In this document: positions 29,481 through 30,928 of the stretch, in pieces
Position numbering within the stretch: the stretch's first letter is position 1
Layout of the letters: each line of letters starts with the position of its first letter
IMG/VR virus record: IMGVR_UViG_3300032217_000015
Location: 1 to 30,928 of that record
Direction: 5' to 3' (one strand)
DNA from: a virus
DNA: 30,928 bases
Translations under genes and position numbers: made by a program
The notes under the pieces: model-generated
The model's database searches: none
What the model saw: only the letters and a program-made list of their open reading frames with translations
What the model was told of the DNA's origin: nothing

Positions 29481-29875
29481 TTCTCCTTTAATGCATTGTC
29501 AATAGCCCTAGCAAGTGCTTGTTTAGTGGTATTACAACCAATCCAATACTCTCGTTCCTCATCCGTCAGCCCTACCCACGGGCGCTGGGGTGGTGTGGTG
29601 TAGATGAATTGCCCTTGTTTGAATTTGTACGGGTTATCACTCCACTCAATTTCTTTTCCCGTCCATTTGCCCACCGGCTCCTGCGCTGACTGTGGTGGGG
29701 TGGTGGCAATTTGCCCCGTACCTTTTTCATTAACCACCGGCTCCTGCGCTGGCTGTGCTAGGGCTTCTTTGATTGCATCAATAGCAGCATCTCGGTAATG
29801 GATTTGCTGAGGATGCTTGATTGCCGTGTGATTTTCTAGCGCATCAAGCGCCAGCCTCAATGCTTTGTCTTTCAT
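29471..29875 (-). CDS. Accessory protein, ALAQPAQEP family, 134 aa
   Basis: Begins MKDKALRLALDALENHTAI, then AIKEALAQPAQEPV, a second internal copy SAQEPVGKWTG, then YTTPPQRPWVGLTDEEREYW and the end AIDNALKEKNT. It is a longer duplicate of the gene at 29139-29474, with an internal repeat of the QEPV segment. The ATG at 29875 shares one base with the previous TGA; a GTG at 29878 is an alternative start. Function unknown. Confidence 0.63.
   Translation of the reverse strand: MKDKALRLALDALENHTAIKHPQQIHYRDAAIDAIKEALAQPAQEPVVNEKGTGQIATTPPQSAQEPVGKWTGKEIEWSDNPYKFKQGQFIYTTPPQRPWVGLTDEEREYWIGCNTTKQALARAIDNALKEKNT
29739..29766 (-). repeat. 28-29-nt repeat encoding ALAQPAQEP, copy 2
   Basis: Matches 29343-29371. 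The flanking bases from 29735 also match 29671-29694, giving an internal duplication inside the same gene. Confidence 0.8.
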
Positions 29876-30129
29876 CACATCCCCCTGCTTTTAAATTTCA
29901 AATGGTCATTCGCACCGGGGCGCACGTAACCTGACTTCTCAGGCACATAAGATTCCCTCGCCCAGATATTCATTGCCGGTGCTGGCACAGCCTCGGGGTC
30001 TTTAACAGAGGGTTTAAAGCCTCGGCGTTCTTTGGCATGGGCTTTGTTACCAAGGATGTTGGCAAAATTGCCGAGCGAGACTTCTTTATTGACTCGCATT
30101 AGGTTTGGGTTTCCAGCTTGTAGTTTCAT
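29875..30129 (-). CDS. Conserved hypothetical protein, 84 aa
   Basis: No function recognised. The sequence is basic at the N-terminus (MKLQAGNPNLMRVNKEV) and holds PAPAMNIWARESYVPEKSGY near residues 50-69, followed by VRPGANDHLKF. This NIWARESYVP block is one I associate with small phage proteins, but not with a known role. It starts in an ATGA overlap with a short upstream gene and ends in a TGATG junction. Confidence 0.6.
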   Translation of the reverse strand: MKLQAGNPNLMRVNKEVSLGNFANILGNKAHAKERRGFKPSVKDPEAVPAPAMNIWARESYVPEKSGYVRPGANDHLKFKSRGM

Positions 30130-30227
30130 AGTAACGCATCCTCAAAATCATCTGGATTAAACGGCGTGGGCTTCTCTTTAATCGGTGCTTGCGGTGGCAT
30201 CGGGAATGGTGGGAATGGCCAGTTCAT
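30126..30227 (-). CDS. Proline-rich micro-protein, 33 aa
   Basis: A short open frame running MNWPFPPFPMPPQAPIKEKP then TPFNPDDFEDALL. Its ATG overlaps the stop of the TM peptide upstream (ATGA), and its stop overlaps the next start (ATGA), which argues for real coupled translation despite its size. The first 15 residues are largely proline and aromatic. Function unknown. Confidence 0.5.
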   Translation of the reverse strand: MNWPFPPFPMPPQAPIKEKPTPFNPDDFEDALL

Positions 30228-30355
30228 GTACGATACCAAAAATAACCCACGCTAAACATCAGTGCAGTAAATAATCCCAAGTAAAAAAGCACTTGAAGGA
30301 TTGCATCAATACCTGCTTTCCAAGCATTCAATTCACGCTCAATTTCTTCTTTCAT
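30224..30355 (-). CDS. Single-TM micro-protein, 43 aa
   Basis: A charged N-terminal helix (MKEEIERELNAWKAG) is followed by a hydrophobic segment near residues 19-39 (ILQVLFYLGLFTALMFSVGY) and a short WYRT end. AAGGAAT stands 5 nt before the ATG. It overlaps the next gene by 4 nt. A small inner-membrane peptide of an early phage region; possible roles include superinfection exclusion or host-membrane modulation, without direct evidence. Confidence 0.55.
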   Translation of the reverse strand: MKEEIERELNAWKAGIDAILQVLFYLGLFTALMFSVGYFWYRT

Positions 30356-30435
30356 TTTTATTCCTTAAAGGTGGGGGGATTTGCTTCATTAAGCCTGCAT
30401 GGTGACACAGAGCATGCAAATCATGGAGTACGCAT
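30339..30435 (-). other. Possible chain of three micro-ORFs with GC-rich inverted repeat
   Basis: Between two real genes lie three tiny frames linked by stop-start overlaps: 30435-30421 (4 codons), 30424-30389 (MICMLCVTMQA, joined by ATGA) and 30389-30339 (MKQIPPPLRNKNERRN, joined by TAATG and running into the TM-peptide gene). A run of six G on the minus strand just before 30435 could act as a ribosome binding site for the second frame. The same G-run can pair with the C-run at about 30373-30378. Coding is unproven; the tract may instead be a leader hairpin. Confidence 0.25.
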
Positions 30436-30447
30436 CCCCCCTAAAAA

Positions 30448-30693
30448 TTAAAACGCCAAATCTTCAGGATTGTCTTGCGGTAAACCTGCAAACTTGTCTT
30501 TGACTTGCGGGTCATTGATGTAAGCCCATCCATTCCAGCCGCCATCAATCAAAGGCATCTGGTCAAGTTTCAACATATCACCATTTTTGGTTTCAATAAT
30601 GCTACCAATTCGTTGATAACGATTTTTTTGTGCGCCATCTTTGTTTTTGTACTGACCAGCAATGATGGTGATTTCTTTAACAACTTTAGACAT
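30448..30693 (-). CDS. Conserved hypothetical protein, 81 aa (beta-rich, OB-fold-like?)
   Basis: Begins MSKVVKEITIIAGQYKNKDG, continues with KNRYQRIGSIIETKNGDMLKL near residues 23-43 and GGWNGWAYINDP near 51-62, and ends DNPEDLAF. The alternating strands plus basic residues resemble small phage proteins near replication genes and could be an OB-fold nucleic-acid binder, but no family is confidently recognised. The ATG at 30693 has AAGG upstream, and the longer frame to 30753 is rejected because it would overlap the preceding gene strongly. Confidence 0.6.
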   Translation of the reverse strand: MSKVVKEITIIAGQYKNKDGAQKNRYQRIGSIIETKNGDMLKLDQMPLIDGGWNGWAYINDPQVKDKFAGLPQDNPEDLAF

Positions 30694-30700
30694 AAAAACC

Positions 30701-30928
30701 TTAAAAAATGTGTTGATTAGCAATTTCCCGAACAATTTGATCGTAGTAGACACGGGCGGCTTCTACTTTGACTTTGATCTTTTCTTCCAAGACCAAATCC
30801 CTTTCATATGGAACCAGCGTCAAACGCAACTCGCGATTAATGTGGTCAACCTGGTGCAGCGTAGGCGACTCCCAACCGATAAGGTCATCAGGCGTTGAAA
30901 CTAGACAATAAGCGATCTCAGCGTAAGG
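30701..30928 (-). CDS. 3' end of a gene running past the right edge (partial)
   Basis: A minus-strand frame is open from the window edge to a TAA at 30701-30703, giving 75 residues without any stop and no Met start. It reads as a plausible protein end: a region with STPDDLIGWESPTLHQVDHI, then LRLTLVPYERDLVLEEKIKV and a final helix with RVYYDQIVREIANQHIF. It ends 8 nt before the next start, so it is the upstream neighbour in the same run. Unrecognised, mixed-charge, probably helical; the missing N-terminus lies outside the window. Confidence 0.6.
   Translation of the reverse strand, partial: PYAEIAYCLVSTPDDLIGWESPTLHQVDHINRELRLTLVPYERDLVLEEKIKVKVEAARVYYDQIVREIANQHIF

Overview
The window is a contiguous piece of a tailed-phage genome (free phage or prophage) whose virion genes follow the Salmonella phage P22 plan: short-tailed, with a P22-type portal, a coat protein with an inserted I-domain, tail accessory factors gp4 and gp10, and an ejection-protein trio. 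No integrase, repressor, tRNA or rRNA was recognised. The host is probably a Gram-negative betaproteobacterium, perhaps freshwater Burkholderiales. That is inferred from the small accessory families on the right (proteins carrying FADLIRADERE, ALAQPAQEP and WLPLP motifs), moderate GC and AGGA-type ribosome binding sites. It is recollection of families, not a search result.

Layout of the plus strand. 1-2.5 kb: DnaB-like helicase, a PD-(D/E)XK-type nuclease, NinB and a YbcO-like nuclease, all with overlapping ends, then a DUF5856-like protein. 2.5-4.5 kb: small genes, including a phage GroES-like co-chaperonin and a run of short lysine-rich proteins, one of them only 50 aa. 4.45-5.7 kb: a ParB-domain/DNA methyltransferase fusion. 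5.7-12.2 kb: packaging and head module (small and large terminase, portal, scaffold, coat, probable decoration protein), closed by a strong terminator at 12173-12206. 12.2-20.4 kb: tail and adsorption module (tailspike, glycine-rich adhesin, gp4-like and gp10-like proteins, a fibre/needle-like protein) with a small two-TM protein and two cupin-like proteins. 20.4-25 kb: three ejection-type proteins. 25-26.2 kb: lysis cassette (TM plus coiled-coil protein, GTA-type holin, GH108 endolysin). 26.2-27.2 kb: a metallophosphoesterase with an N-terminal HTH-like segment.

From 27.2 kb to the right end all genes lie on the minus strand and read towards the late genes. They form a tightly packed run of about fifteen small genes, most overlapping by ATGA or GTGA. 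Several are diverged duplicates of one another. The run continues past the right edge, where an unfinished gene was found.

The parts most worth a second look are the phage co-chaperonin, the duplicated minus-strand cascade with its ribosome binding sites inside conserved gene ends, a beta-domain insertion in the gp4-like tail adaptor, a virion-like protein placed among early genes, two candidate holins 11 kb apart, and a possible chain of micro-ORFs at 30.34-30.44 kb. I saw no CRISPR array, insertion sequence or complete defence system.
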